Positions 17,713 to 25,445 of a stretch of 33,671 bases of DNA are shown here, piece by piece. Below the pieces are notes generated by a model. It worked only from the letters and a program-made list of their open reading frames with translations. It ran no database searches and was not told the DNA's origin. Both the position numbers and the translations under genes were made by a program. The stretch comes from Mesoaciditoga sp. (GTDB taxonomy: Bacteria > Thermotogota > Thermotogae > Mesoaciditogales > Mesoaciditogaceae): contig WFYR01000078.1 of assembly GCA_015489955.1 (NCBI GenBank), forward strand, positions 1 through 33,671, read 5' to 3'. Numbering within the stretch: position 1 is the stretch's first letter; each line of letters opens with the position of its first letter.

Positions 17713-18978
17713 TCAATGCCATTGAAGGTTTGAATCGCACTTCTCTTCTTTCAACCTTCTCTTTATTTCCGAAAGCGATAATTTAACTTGTGAACCGTCG
17801 AACATATTTTTCAAAGTGTAAATCTCGCTCTTCATTTCTTCTTCTCCAACGATAATAACGTAATGAGCGCCCAATTTTGAAGCGTTTTTAAATTGAGATT
17901 TCATCTTTCTTCCCATAACATCTGTCTCAACTATGAATTCTTTTGAAAGTTCAAATGCTATGCTCAAAGCACGCGGCCTTTGTTCGTCTTCTACGGCCAC
18001 CACGTAAACCTGCGGGGAAGGTTTATCTGGCAATTTCTTTTCCCTTTCCAAAGCTATCATGACTCTTTCCATTCCCATGGCAAACCCTACGGAAGGCGTT
18101 GTTCTTCCTCCTAACTCCTCTATGAGATGATCGTACCTTCCTCCTCCGGCAAGAGCATCTTGAGCTCCAAGAGAGGTGGAAGTTATCTCAAAAACCGTCC
18201 GCGTGTAGTAATCTAAGCCCCTCACAATAGTTGGATCCACTTCGTAATCCACACCAAGCGTATCCAGAAGCTCTTTAACCCTGTTAAAGTGTTCTTTACA
18301 CTCATCACAAAGGTAATCCAATATTATTGGAGCACTCTTTGCGTATTGGGCATCTTTTTTGCAATCCAATAAGCGTAGTATATTTCTATCGTATCTTATC
18401 TGACAATCGTCGCACAACTTTGGAAGCAAAGGCTTGTAGTACTCTTTAAGTGCTTCCTTGTACTTTGGCCTGCACTTTTCGCATCCCGTAGAATTTATCT
18501 TCAGTTTAAATTCTTTCAATCCAAGAGCTTTTAAAGCTTCCACAGCCAACACGATGATTTCAACGTCCGCTTCTGGACGAGAAGAGCCTATCAACTCTGC
18601 GCCATATTGATGAAATTGTCTTAACCTGCCAGCTTGAGGCTTTTCATATCTAAACATTGGACCTATGTAAAATAATTTCTGCGGGAGACCTCGAGAATCT
18701 AAAGAATGTTCCACAAACGCCCGCATAACTGGAGCCGTTCCTTCTGGCCTTAAAGTGATGGATCTTCCACCTTTGTCTTCAAACGTGTACATTTCTTTCT
18801 GAACTATATCAGTGTCAGTTCCAACACCCCTTTTGAAGAGTTCTGTTGCTTCAAAAATAGGTGTTCTTATCTCAGAAAACCCAAATTTTTTTGAAACGCT
18901 TCTCAGTTTGTCTTCCACCCATTCCCAAACGTATGAGTCTTCAATTATATCGTTGGTTCCTTTTATTCTTCTGATCAC
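17713..18978 (-). CDS. hisS: histidyl-tRNA synthetase
   Basis: The 421-residue protein is a full-length class II HisRS. It begins MIRRIKGTNDI with class II motif 1 near TPIFEATELFKRGVG, motif 2 near FYIGPMFRYEKPQAGRLRQF, the HisRS-specific stretch VRGLDYYTRTVFEI and motif 3 near GGGRYDHLIEELGG ... PSVGFAMGMERVM. The anticodon-binding domain follows (about 325-410). It starts with GTG, five bases after AGGTG, which itself overlaps the end of the uracil-DNA glycosylase gene four bases upstream. It charges tRNA-His in the cytoplasm. Confidence 0.97.
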   Translation of the reverse strand: MIRRIKGTNDIIEDSYVWEWVEDKLRSVSKKFGFSEIRTPIFEATELFKRGVGTDTDIVQKEMYTFEDKGGRSITLRPEGTAPVMRAFVEHSLDSRGLPQKLFYIGPMFRYEKPQAGRLRQFHQYGAELIGSSRPEADVEIIVLAVEALKALGLKEFKLKINSTGCEKCRPKYKEALKEYYKPLLPKLCDDCQIRYDRNILRLLDCKKDAQYAKSAPIILDYLCDECKEHFNRVKELLDTLGVDYEVDPTIVRGLDYYTRTVFEITSTSLGAQDALAGGGRYDHLIEELGGRTTPSVGFAMGMERVMIALEREKKLPDKPSPQVYVVAVEDEQRPRALSIAFELSKEFIVETDVMGRKMKSQFKNASKLGAHYVIIVGEEEMKSEIYTLKNMFDGSQVKLSLSEIKRRLKEEKCDSNLQWH

Positions 18979-18982
18979 GTTT

Positions 18983-19585
18983 TCACCTACTTTTCATTTG
19001 CCTTGTGAAATCATCGTACATTTTCTTCAATTTTTTTATATCTTCCCATGTAAGGTACTTCGGCGAGCCCGGGGCCTTTGAAGCGTTTCTAAGCAGGTAA
19101 CTTGGATGAAACATCGGGAATACCTTTATTTCTCCCTTCCAGCTGTAAAGCTTTCCCCTTGCCGATGTAATGGATTTCACACTGTCTCCAAGAAAGAACT
19201 TCATGGCGGTTGCCCCCAATGGAACTATTACCCTGGGATTTATAACTTCTATTTGAGCCATGAGAAAAGGAGAGCACGCTTCAACTTCATCCGGCATGGG
19301 AACTCTATTCTTTGGTGGGCGGCATTTAACAACATTGGCTATGTACACTTGTTCCCTTTTAAGCCCCACCGATTCTAATATTTTATCAAAAAGTTTTCCA
19401 GCTCTTCCCACAAAAGGGCGTCCCGTTTTGTCTTCTTCTTCACCGGGGCCCTCTCCAACAAACATTACAGGAGAATAAATGTTTCCTTCACCGGGAACGA
19501 CGTTTATTCTAGTTTCTGACAACCTACACGCGTTACACTTATTTATCCTTTCAACTATCTTGCTCATTATTTCTTCTTTATTCAA
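18983..19585 (-). CDS. family 4 uracil-DNA glycosylase
   Basis: Start placed at TTG 19585, eight bases after GGAGG; a further ATG at 19606 would put that site inside the gene. The 200-residue protein has the family-4 (thermophile-type) features: an N-terminal CNACRLS with two iron-sulfur cysteines (Cys17, Cys20), two more in VVKCRPPKNR and EACSPF, the uracil-binding GEGPGEEEDKTGRPFVGRAG and the C-terminal HPSYLLRN. It removes uracil from DNA and carries a 4Fe-4S cluster. Family 4 is frequent in thermophiles, where cytosine deamination is fast, and this supports a thermophilic host. It leads the udg-hisS-kamDE run. Confidence 0.93.
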   Translation of the reverse strand: MNKEEIMSKIVERINKCNACRLSETRINVVPGEGNIYSPVMFVGEGPGEEEDKTGRPFVGRAGKLFDKILESVGLKREQVYIANVVKCRPPKNRVPMPDEVEACSPFLMAQIEVINPRVIVPLGATAMKFFLGDSVKSITSARGKLYSWKGEIKVFPMFHPSYLLRNASKAPGSPKYLTWEDIKKLKKMYDDFTRQMKSR

Positions 19586-19679
19586 AAGAAGCACCTCCAC
19601 AATCATTTATTTTAGCACAATCGCAACACCAACTCCTTGAGAGTTATCATAAAAATCTGTGTTGTCAACCAGCGATTAC

Positions 19680-19708
19680 TTGATCTTCACATTGGCTTAT
19701 GATAAAAT
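19680..19708 (+). promoter_or_regulatory. promoter of tRNA-Gly
   Basis: TTGATC at 19680-19685 and TAAAAT at 19703-19708 are separated by 17 bases and end 10 bases before the tRNA. The layout matches the tRNA-Pro promoter, including the TATGATAAAAT string. Confidence 0.6.
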
Positions 19709-19718
19709 CTAATCGTAT

Positions 19719-19794
19719 GCGGCCATAGCTCAGTTGGTAGAGCATCAGCTTCCCAAGCTGAGGGTCGCGGGTTCGAGTCCCGTTGGCCGCTCCA
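19719..19794 (+). tRNA. tRNA-Gly (anticodon CCC)
   Basis: The acceptor stem GCGGCCA/TGGCCGC, D arm GCTC-AGTTGGTA-GAGC, anticodon stem TCAGC/GCTGA with loop TTCCCAA (anticodon CCC), T arm GCGGG-TTCGAGT-CCCGT, discriminator T and encoded CCA give a complete tRNA. U73 is usual for bacterial glycine tRNA. Confidence 0.96.
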
Positions 19795-19819
19795 AAAATT
19801 TAAATACGAATCACAAAGC

Positions 19820-19847
19820 AAGCAGTCTGAACGGGCTGCTTTTTTTG
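19820..19847 (+). terminator. rho-independent terminator after tRNA-Gly
   Basis: AAGCAGTC (19820-19827) pairs with GGCTGCTT (19834-19841), with one G-U pair and a six-base loop, followed by a run of seven T. Confidence 0.75.
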
Positions 19848-19867
19848 TAAAAGTTCTGAAAGAGGGG

Positions 19868-20722
19868 ATGAGCGAATTGCTGAAAAGCATAAAAGAATGG
19901 GTATCCGTAAAAGAAGGAAGCACAAACGTTGGAATAATAGAAATTGATGGAACGTTGTACGTGATAGATACTGGCTCAAATACCAAATTTGCCAGGGAAC
20001 TTTTTAGCGAACTGGGTGAAGAAAAAAAGATAGTATTGAACACGCATTCGCACGCCGATCATATCCAAGGGAATTCTTTTTTTGAAAAAAATGGTGCCAA
20101 GATATTCAGCGATAAGTTAGAAGCGGTGTTCATAAGAAATCCTGTCCTGGAAAGTTTTTACCTTTACGGCGCAATTCCCCCAAAATCGTTGAGGGCTAGT
20201 TTTTACAGAGCACATTCGTCGCATTCTCTTCCTCTTGAAGAAGCTGACTTGCCAAAATATATAGAACCCATTCCGTTAGTAGGTCATTCTTTTGGAATGA
20301 CAGGTTTTAAAATAGATGGCGTCCTCTTCTGCGGAGATGCTTATTTTGGTCGGGAAGTGCTTGAGAAATACTCTTATCCTTATCTGGTAGATGTAGAAAA
20401 GTTCCTGAATTCTCTTGATTTTTTGGAAAAAACAAATGCGGACGTTTACGTGCCGTCCCACGGAAATATAACAAACGATCCGCATGAAGATATAGAAAAA
20501 ACGCGTTCAACGCTTCACTCATTTATAAACGCCACCTTAGATGTTCTTAAGGAGACAAAATCTGTTGAAGAAATTTCATTTAGTCTTGCTGAAATGATGA
20601 ATATCAGCTTGAACAGTGGGACGTTTTATCTCTTTAGATCATTTGTAAGTGCGATTTTATCGCACCTTGAAAAGCAAAAAAATGTGTCACAAGTGTTGCC
20701 AGGCAGATGGAAGAAGATATAA
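19868..20722 (+). CDS. metallo-beta-lactamase-fold hydrolase
   Basis: The 284-residue protein has the MBL-fold metal site: HSHADH (His60, His62, Asp64, His65), a later histidine in PLVGHSFGMTGF, the bridging aspartate in FCGDAYFG and PSHG. A C-terminal helical extension of about 70 residues follows. The start is uncertain: AGAGGGG directly abuts the ATG at 19868, while the in-frame TTG at 19877 has better spacing (9 bases) and would remove three residues. The substrate is unknown; family members include glyoxalase II-like thioesterases, lactonases and nucleases. It begins 20 bases after the tRNA-Gly terminator without a clear promoter, so it may be expressed by read-through. Confidence 0.85.
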   Translation: MSELLKSIKEWVSVKEGSTNVGIIEIDGTLYVIDTGSNTKFARELFSELGEEKKIVLNTHSHADHIQGNSFFEKNGAKIFSDKLEAVFIRNPVLESFYLYGAIPPKSLRASFYRAHSSHSLPLEEADLPKYIEPIPLVGHSFGMTGFKIDGVLFCGDAYFGREVLEKYSYPYLVDVEKFLNSLDFLEKTNADVYVPSHGNITNDPHEDIEKTRSTLHSFINATLDVLKETKSVEEISFSLAEMMNISLNSGTFYLFRSFVSAILSHLEKQKNVSQVLPGRWKKI

Positions 20723-20851
20723 AACATTTCGGGGAATTAACTCATCATGTAAATCAATGAAACCAACGTTTATGAGTAAACAATGAGACGGAAAATATTC
20801 AAAACCTTTGAATATAGCTTAAATCCTTTGAAATTATTCTTCCCTCCTTTG

Positions 20852-20895
20852 TCGGCTCCGCCGCCACTTCCCCCGTAAACGGGGGCAGACTTATA
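20852..20895. repeat. hairpin repeat unit, copy 1
   Basis: This unit contains CGGCTCCGCCGCCACTT followed by the 6-bp hairpin CCCCCG-TAAA-CGGGGG and CAGACTTATA. Its last 33 bases (20863-20895) match copy 3 at 21045-21077 at 31 of 33 positions, counted by eye. Confidence 0.8.
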
Positions 20896-20901
20896 CGAAA
20901 A

Positions 20902-20940
20902 CGGCTCTGCCGACATTCCCCTCACAAGTGGGCGCAAACT
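20902..20940. repeat. hairpin repeat unit, diverged copy 2
   Basis: CGGCTCTGCCG (CGGC-TCT-GCCG hairpin) is followed by ACATTCCCCTCACAAGTGGG and CGCAAACTT. The order of elements is the same as in copies 1 and 3, but the second stem is eroded (CTCAC/GTGGG). Confidence 0.5.
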
Positions 20941-20967
20941 TTTTAATTTGAAAAACAATCACATTAA

Positions 20968-21009
20968 CTCTCCTCTCAAGCCTGGGAGGAGAGGGCCAAC
21001 AACGTTGGC
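20968..21009. repeat. double-hairpin spacer element within the repeat cluster
   Basis: CTCTCCTC (20968-20975) pairs with GAGGAGAG (20986-20993) over a 10-base loop. It is followed at once by GCCAAC-AAC-GTTGGC (20995-21009). These two adjacent perfect stems separate the second and third repeat copies. Confidence 0.6.
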
Positions 21010-21030
21010 GAGGAGGGTTCATTGCCCCCT

Positions 21031-21077
21031 TCGGCAGCTTTGCTGCCACTTCCCCCGCACACGGGGGCAGACTTATA
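21031..21077. repeat. hairpin repeat unit, copy 3
   Basis: The first stem is perfect (GGCAGC-TTT-GCTGCC, 21033-21047), followed by the 6-bp stem CCCCCG-CACA-CGGGGG and CAGACTTATA. It is nearly identical to copy 1 over the last 33 bases; the loop bases are where the two copies differ. Confidence 0.8.
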
Positions 21078-21189
21078 TAAATTATATAAAAACGACTCCA
21101 TCGATGTCTCGCATTTTATGATGAGAAATCAAATCCAACAGGTTTTTCCCAAACTAAAATTACTACTTTCATGCCCAACATAAGAATTA

Positions 21190-21216
21190 AAAAAGCCTCT
21201 CTTAGAGAGGCTTTTT
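21190..21216 (-). terminator. rho-independent terminator of ahcY
   Basis: GCCTCTC (21195-21201) pairs with GAGAGGC (21205-21211) over the loop TTA, flanked by A5/T5, directly downstream of the ahcY stop codon. It is symmetrical, so it could also stop plus-strand transcripts. Confidence 0.9.
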
Positions 21217-21218
21217 GG

Positions 21219-22427
21219 TTACCAGCTATTCAGGTATTTTTTCTGTTTTTCGGTTAATGTGTCTATTTCTATTCCAAGAAGCTTTAGCTTCGTTGAAGCG
21301 ATTTCGTAATCTATTTCTGGAGGAACGGCGTACGTTTTTGCTTCCATCTTTTCATGATCGCGTGCTATTTTCAAAACGCTTAAAAGCTGAACGGCGAAGG
21401 AAAGATCCATAATTTCTACAGGATGGCCATCTGCCGCCGCAAGATTTACAAGCCTTCCTTCTCCTATTAGATAGAGCCTCTTGCCATTAACAACGTATTC
21501 TGTGATATTTGGCCTCGCTTCACGTGAAGAAGTTGCCACTTTTTTTAAGTCGGAAACAGATACTTCAACATCGAAATGCCCCGCGTTTGTTAGAATAGCT
21601 CCGTCTTTCATCTTTTCAAAATGCTCTGCTCTTATCACATCGGTGTTGCCCGTAACGGTCACGAAGATATCGCCAATTTCCGCCGCTTTTTCCATTGGCA
21701 TGACTTCAAAGCCATCCATGAAGGCTTCTAATGCTTTTACCTCGTCTACTTCTGTTACTATTACACGTGCCCCCAAGCCTTTTGCCCGCATTGCGACGCC
21801 TTTTCCACACCATCCATATCCTGCGACAACCACCCTTTTCTCGGCAACATTCATGTTGGTGTTTCGCATTATTGAATCCCAAGTTGACTGCCCAGTTCCG
21901 TAACGGTTATCGAAAAGATGTTTTGTGGCGGCATCGTTCACCAATATCGCGGGAACCGCGAGTTTGTTGAAGTTTTCAAGTGCCTTTATCCTTTTAACAC
22001 CACTTGTAGTTTCTTCGCACACGCCCCACAAATTTTCAAGCACTTCTCTTCTCTTTTCATGGGCGGTAACGGTTAGATCTGCGCCATCATCAACTATTAC
22101 ATTTGGCTTGAAATCCAGAGTTTTTTGCAAATTGTTTTCATAAACACTCACATCATGTGTGCGTTCAGCATTTACACGAAGGCCTCTTTTTTTCAATTCG
22201 GCCACTATTTCATCCTGAGTGCTCAGAGGGTTTGAACCTGTTACGGTAACATCTGCACCCAGCTTTGCGATGGATAAAGCTAGATATCCAGTTTTTGCCT
22301 CCAAATGTACCGACACGGCAACTTTTACGCCTTTTAAGGGCTGTTCAGCCTCGTATTTTTTTACAAGTGTGTTTATAACTTCCATTCTTTGCGCGACCCA
22401 TTCGAGTTTTGCACTTCCTATGTCCAT
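21219..22427 (-). CDS. ahcY: S-adenosyl-L-homocysteine hydrolase
   Basis: The 402-residue enzyme splits S-adenosylhomocysteine into adenosine and homocysteine. Catalytic positions align by eye with the human enzyme: His41 (H55), Asp114 (D131), Glu139 (E156, in EETTSGV), Lys169 (K186) and Asp173 (D190). The dinucleotide site is GYGWCGKG (203-210). The position of human Cys195 is Thr178, and the protein is about 30 residues shorter than the eukaryotic form; both traits fit the Thermotoga-type enzyme as I recall it. AGGAGG lies 7 bases before the ATG. It is transcribed alone, with its own terminator. Confidence 0.96.
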   Translation of the reverse strand: MDIGSAKLEWVAQRMEVINTLVKKYEAEQPLKGVKVAVSVHLEAKTGYLALSIAKLGADVTVTGSNPLSTQDEIVAELKKRGLRVNAERTHDVSVYENNLQKTLDFKPNVIVDDGADLTVTAHEKRREVLENLWGVCEETTSGVKRIKALENFNKLAVPAILVNDAATKHLFDNRYGTGQSTWDSIMRNTNMNVAEKRVVVAGYGWCGKGVAMRAKGLGARVIVTEVDEVKALEAFMDGFEVMPMEKAAEIGDIFVTVTGNTDVIRAEHFEKMKDGAILTNAGHFDVEVSVSDLKKVATSSREARPNITEYVVNGKRLYLIGEGRLVNLAAADGHPVEIMDLSFAVQLLSVLKIARDHEKMEAKTYAVPPEIDYEIASTKLKLLGIEIDTLTEKQKKYLNSW

Positions 22428-22512
22428 TTACCTTCCTCCTTCGTTCTTCATTCGTTTATTTCCCATCTTAACAAATCATAACATAAAATCGTTTGAAAAG
22501 GAGAAATACATT

Positions 22513-22815
22513 TTATTTTAAGAAAAGAGAAAAAACGGATATCAAAAATCCTCCTATTACTTCGAATCCTTTTAAATTAGAACATTGCTTGAAATAGAAA
22601 TAGGTGTTGATCATCACCAAAAGCCCTAAAATGAAAAGGGCGTATTGCGATAATTTTGGGCTTTTAAAACGTAAAAGGAGAAATGAAATCGAAAGTACTA
22701 AAAGGACAAGCCCTATCCAATTGAAGGGGAAGAAAAATGAAGGGCGGTAGGATATAAGGGAATAGAAAACAAGAAACAATCCCAGAGTGATGAAAGAAAT
22801 GGAAATGTACTTCAT
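22513..22815 (-). CDS. small four-helix membrane protein, unknown
   Basis: Start taken at ATG 22815, which overlaps the upstream stop (ATGA); a longer open frame to 22863 would overlap that gene by 52 bases. The 100-residue product has about four hydrophobic helices (roughly residues 3-23, 31-50, 59-77 and 85-99) and few charges. No family is recognised. It is the second gene of a two-gene unit with the 135-residue protein. Confidence 0.6.
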   Translation of the reverse strand: MKYISISFITLGLFLVFYSLISYRPSFFFPFNWIGLVLLVLSISFLLLRFKSPKLSQYALFILGLLVMINTYFYFKQCSNLKGFEVIGGFLISVFSLFLK

Positions 22816-23219
22816 GAAAGATTTAACCTTAAAAGATTTTTTATCGTTCCAAAAAATGTCCACGCTAATCGAACATGGAATTCTTCATTTTTAGAGACCA
22901 TCTTTCTGACAAATAGAAGATGGGCATCTTTTTCCCAGAGAACAAATTCTAAAAGATTTTTTTCTGGATCTACTCCAAGATATCGTGCGATATTCGAAAC
23001 GGCACTATCTCCTTTTTCAGCGGAATGGCGTACGCTCTTGGGAAATCCTTCCACGTTATTCAAAAGATTCACCTTGTCTTTTTCTATTGAATACACGGCA
23101 AAATTGGTTTCGTCGAAGGCTTCAACCAGATCTAACGTTTTTTTGGGCTTTCTGCCCTTTTCGGTTATTTTATGAAGTATTTGAAGCATTTCTTCAAGCA
23201 GCTTTTCGTTTTGAGTCAT
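22812..23219 (-). CDS. 135-residue soluble protein, unknown
   Basis: AAAGGA lies 6-9 bases before the ATG. The product has an amphipathic N-terminal helix (LLEEMLQILHKITEKGRKPKK), then what looks like a small alpha/beta sensor-type domain (NFAVYSIEKDKVNLLNNVEG ... EFVLWEKDAHLLFVRKMVS). A GAF/roadblock-like fold is possible, but no motif proves it. It is translationally coupled to the membrane protein downstream, which suggests that the pair act together. It lies just downstream of tRNA-Asn on the same strand and may share that strong promoter. Confidence 0.6.
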   Translation of the reverse strand: MTQNEKLLEEMLQILHKITEKGRKPKKTLDLVEAFDETNFAVYSIEKDKVNLLNNVEGFPKSVRHSAEKGDSAVSNIARYLGVDPEKNLLEFVLWEKDAHLLFVRKMVSKNEEFHVRLAWTFFGTIKNLLRLNLS

Positions 23220-23253
23220 GCCAAATCCTTTCAGAATTTAAAATACAAAAAAA

Positions 23254-23329
23254 TGGCTCCACCAGTAGGACTCGAACCTACAACCCTCCGGTTAACAGCC
23301 GGATGCTCTACCGATTGAGCTATGGTGGA
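23254..23329 (-). tRNA. tRNA-Asn (anticodon GTT)
   Basis: On the minus strand the acceptor TCCACCA/TGGTGGA, D arm GCTC-AATCGGTA-GAGC, anticodon stem TCCGG/CCGGA with loop CTGTTAA (anticodon GTT), T arm GTAGG-TTCGAGT-CCTAC, discriminator G and encoded CCA form a complete cloverleaf of 76 bases. Confidence 0.96.
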
Positions 23330-23341
23330 ACGGACAAATGG

Positions 23342-23371
23342 ATTATAATACAAGAGAACTTAATTTGTCAA
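23342..23371 (-). promoter_or_regulatory. strong promoter of tRNA-Asn
   Basis: On the minus strand TTGACA (23366-23371) and TATAAT (23342-23347) are 18 bases apart, ending 12 bases before the tRNA. It is the closest match to the sigma-A consensus in the window. Its -35 box touches the dppA-like ribosome-binding site, and a plus-strand TATAAT (23344-23349) overlaps its -10 box. Confidence 0.75.
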
Positions 23372-23386
23372 GAGGAGGGCAAAAAG

Positions 23387-24238
23387 ATGAAGATATTTGT
23401 TTCTACCGATATGGAGGGATTGCCAGGTATAAATGCTTGGCATCAGGTAAGTGCAAGTGATAAAAGGTATCTTGGAAGATACATGGAAGAAACGATGGAA
23501 TGGGTGCTTGAAGGAATAAAAAGTTCTCCCCAGAATTCCAAGATAGACCAAATTTTGATCTGTGATTCTCATTCCTTGGGCGAAAATATGTCGTACGATT
23601 TTACCGCCCTGGATGACAGGCTTTATCTCGTCAGAGGGGGGTTGCGCGATTATTACATGATGGCAGGAATGGATTCTTCTTTTTCAACGGTGTTTTTTGT
23701 TGGATATCACGCTGGCGTGGGAGCGTTGCACGGAACGATGGATCACACTTACTCCAACACAGCCGTTCATAGTTTGAAGATAAACGGTATAAGAATGAAC
23801 GAAACGACGATAAACGCCGCTTTTGCAGCCGAATTTGGAGCACCAGTCTCAATGGTAATAGGGGACCACGCACTCGTTGAAGAGCTGAAGTCTATCATGC
23901 CGGATACCGTTTTGGTTGAAACCAAGAAAGGATTGAGCAGATTCGCGGCCATAATGAAGCCTAAAAACGTTGTGAAACGCGAAGTTATCGAAGCAACCAA
24001 AAAAGCATTGGAGAAAACCGAAAAAGGCGAAGTGAAACCTTACAAATTGGAAGCGCCTTACACTTTGGAGATAACTTTCAGATCTACCGAGATGGCCGAC
24101 GAAGCTTCTCTTACCCCTGGAGTTGAAAGGATAGATGGATACACGATAAAGTACGTTTCAAATTCTTACAAAGACATCATGCAACTTTTGCTAGCCGTGA
24201 TATACGCTTCAAGGATAGCGACTGAAATGGGTAGATGA
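23387..24238 (+). CDS. M55 D-aminopeptidase (DppA family)
   Basis: Start at ATG 23387, seven bases after GGAGG; the open frame extends upstream through the antisense of tRNA-Asn and is not real there. The 283-residue protein has the DppA signature: Asp8 and Glu10 in STDMEGLPG, His62 in DSHSLGEN, His108 and His115 in GYHAGVGALHGTMDHTYS, and Glu139 in RMNETTINAA. These correspond to the Zn ligands of Bacillus DppA. The family hydrolyses N-terminal D-amino acids from short peptides, often for peptidoglycan-peptide recycling. It overlaps the threonine aldolase gene by 4 bases, so the two enzymes are co-expressed for amino-acid use. Confidence 0.92.
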   Translation: MKIFVSTDMEGLPGINAWHQVSASDKRYLGRYMEETMEWVLEGIKSSPQNSKIDQILICDSHSLGENMSYDFTALDDRLYLVRGGLRDYYMMAGMDSSFSTVFFVGYHAGVGALHGTMDHTYSNTAVHSLKINGIRMNETTINAAFAAEFGAPVSMVIGDHALVEELKSIMPDTVLVETKKGLSRFAAIMKPKNVVKREVIEATKKALEKTEKGEVKPYKLEAPYTLEITFRSTEMADEASLTPGVERIDGYTIKYVSNSYKDIMQLLLAVIYASRIATEMGR

Positions 24239-25269
24239 AGATGCGTTATATAGATATTCGTAGCGATACGGTTACGCTTCCGACTCAAAAAATGAGGGAA
24301 GCGATGTACAAGGCAGAAGTTGGAGACGATGTTTACGAGGACGATCCAACGGTCAGAAAATTGGAAAAGTTGGCCGCTGAGAAAGTAGGAAAAGAAGCCG
24401 CTCTTTTTGTTCCCTCTGGAACGTTCGGCAACGAGCTCGCCTTGTTCACACACACAAAACGTGGCGATGAGGTTATAGTGGATAGAAATTCCCATATAGT
24501 GCTTCATGAAGTGGGAGCAAGCGCCGTAATAGCCGGAGTTCAATTGAGGGAATACATATCTCAAAATGGCATTCCAGATGTTGATGAGATAAATTCCCTG
24601 ATAAGAGATGAAGACATCCACTATCCTCCAACCACTTTGATTTGTCTGGAAAACGCTCATGGAATAGGAACCGTTGTGAACTTAGAGATTATGAAAAAGA
24701 TTGAAGAATTGGCGCATTCAAAGGGTGTGAAAATTCATTTGGACGGTGCCAGAATATTCAATGCCGCCTGCGCTCTAGGTGTTGATGCAAAAGAGATAGC
24801 CTCTCATGTGGACAGCGTCATGTTTTGCCTTTCAAAAGGCTTAGCGGCTCCCGTGGGTTCCATCCTTGCTGGTACCAAAGAGTTTATATCGAAGGCGAGA
24901 AAAGGCCGAAAGCTTATGGGTGGCGGGATGCGCCAGGTTGGATTTTTGGCAGCTGCCGGAATTGTGGCATTGGAAGAAATGGTGGATAGATTATGTGAAG
25001 ACCATGAAAATGCGGATTTTCTTGCAAAATCTTTAGATGAAATTGACGAAATAGAGGTACAAAAAGATCGTCGAGACATAAACATGGTTTTTTTCAGATT
25101 TCTTGTAAAATTTGATGACAAGAAGTTCGCTTCTCATATGCTCGAAAATGGCGTGAAGATCAACCCTCCTGAAGGAGGAGAATATAGATTCGTGACTAAC
25201 AAAGACGTATCGCGGCAGGATTTGGAAAAAGTTGTGGAGATCGTGAGGAAGTTTCTAAAAAAATTCTGA
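24235..25269 (+). CDS. low-specificity L-threonine aldolase
   Basis: The 344-residue PLP enzyme starts with the family opening IDIRSDTVTLPTQKMREAM and GDDVYEDDPTVRKLE. It carries the active-site lysine at residue 201 in FCLSKGLAAPVGS, next to LDGARIFNAA. It cleaves L-threonine or L-allo-threonine to glycine and acetaldehyde. The length and lysine position match the Thermotoga maritima enzyme (Lys199 as I recall). The start overlaps the upstream stop (ATGA). A terminator hairpin follows at 25278. Confidence 0.95.
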   Translation: MKMRYIDIRSDTVTLPTQKMREAMYKAEVGDDVYEDDPTVRKLEKLAAEKVGKEAALFVPSGTFGNELALFTHTKRGDEVIVDRNSHIVLHEVGASAVIAGVQLREYISQNGIPDVDEINSLIRDEDIHYPPTTLICLENAHGIGTVVNLEIMKKIEELAHSKGVKIHLDGARIFNAACALGVDAKEIASHVDSVMFCLSKGLAAPVGSILAGTKEFISKARKGRKLMGGGMRQVGFLAAAGIVALEEMVDRLCEDHENADFLAKSLDEIDEIEVQKDRRDINMVFFRFLVKFDDKKFASHMLENGVKINPPEGGEYRFVTNKDVSRQDLEKVVEIVRKFLKKF

Positions 25270-25277
25270 TAAATTAG

Positions 25278-25306
25278 AAGCGGGAACGATAAAACGTTCC
25301 CGCTTT
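25278..25306 (+). terminator. rho-independent terminator after threonine aldolase
   Basis: AAGCGGGAACG (25278-25288) and CGTTCCCGCTT (25295-25305) form a perfect 11-bp stem with a six-base loop and a short T run. It probably also stops the convergent small gene at 25323. Confidence 0.8.
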
Positions 25307-25322
25307 AGCCCTTAACGATGAA

Positions 25323-25445
25323 TTAAAATCGTGGCATCCCGTATTTTGCAAGTCTTAAAGTATTTTCTATCTTAACCTTTTCAGCGAATTTTTTCATTTT
25401 GATAATTTGAAAAACTTTCTCCGCATCGAAATTCTTTTTTTTCAT
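25323..25445 (-). CDS. 40-residue basic small protein
   Basis: A very good ribosome-binding site (AAGGAGG, 7 bases) precedes ATG 25445; the longer open frame to 25520 has none. The product is lysine-rich and probably one amphipathic helix (NFDAEKVFQIIKMKKFAEKV) with tail RLAKYGMPRF. No family is recognised. A TAAAAT about 50 bases upstream of the start could be its -10 box. It is divergent from the rplU operon and convergent with threonine aldolase. It could be a real small protein, but coding status rests on the ribosome-binding site alone. Confidence 0.45.
   Translation of the reverse strand: MKKKNFDAEKVFQIIKMKKFAEKVKIENTLRLAKYGMPRF

Larger units (their letters stand above)
20723..21189. 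other. non-coding stretch with hairpin repeats
   Basis: The gap between the MBL-fold gene and the ahcY terminator has no plausible gene. Its central part (20852-21077) is a cluster of GC-rich inverted repeats listed separately; the flanks are AT-rich and featureless. Confidence 0.7.

Noticed and set aside
19687-20043. Minus-strand 118-codon open frame across tRNA-Gly containing RDSNPRPSAWEADALPTEL
   Set aside because: This is the familiar spurious translation of the antisense strand of a tRNA gene; it also overlaps the MBL-fold gene.
20852-21077. CRISPR-like array
   Set aside because: The units are palindromic, of unequal spacing and few, with no regular spacers and no cas genes.
22985-23386. 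Upstream extension of the D-aminopeptidase frame through tRNA-Asn
   Set aside because: The extension is antisense tRNA and antisense of the 135-residue gene. The strong ribosome-binding site and family N-terminus place the start at 23387.
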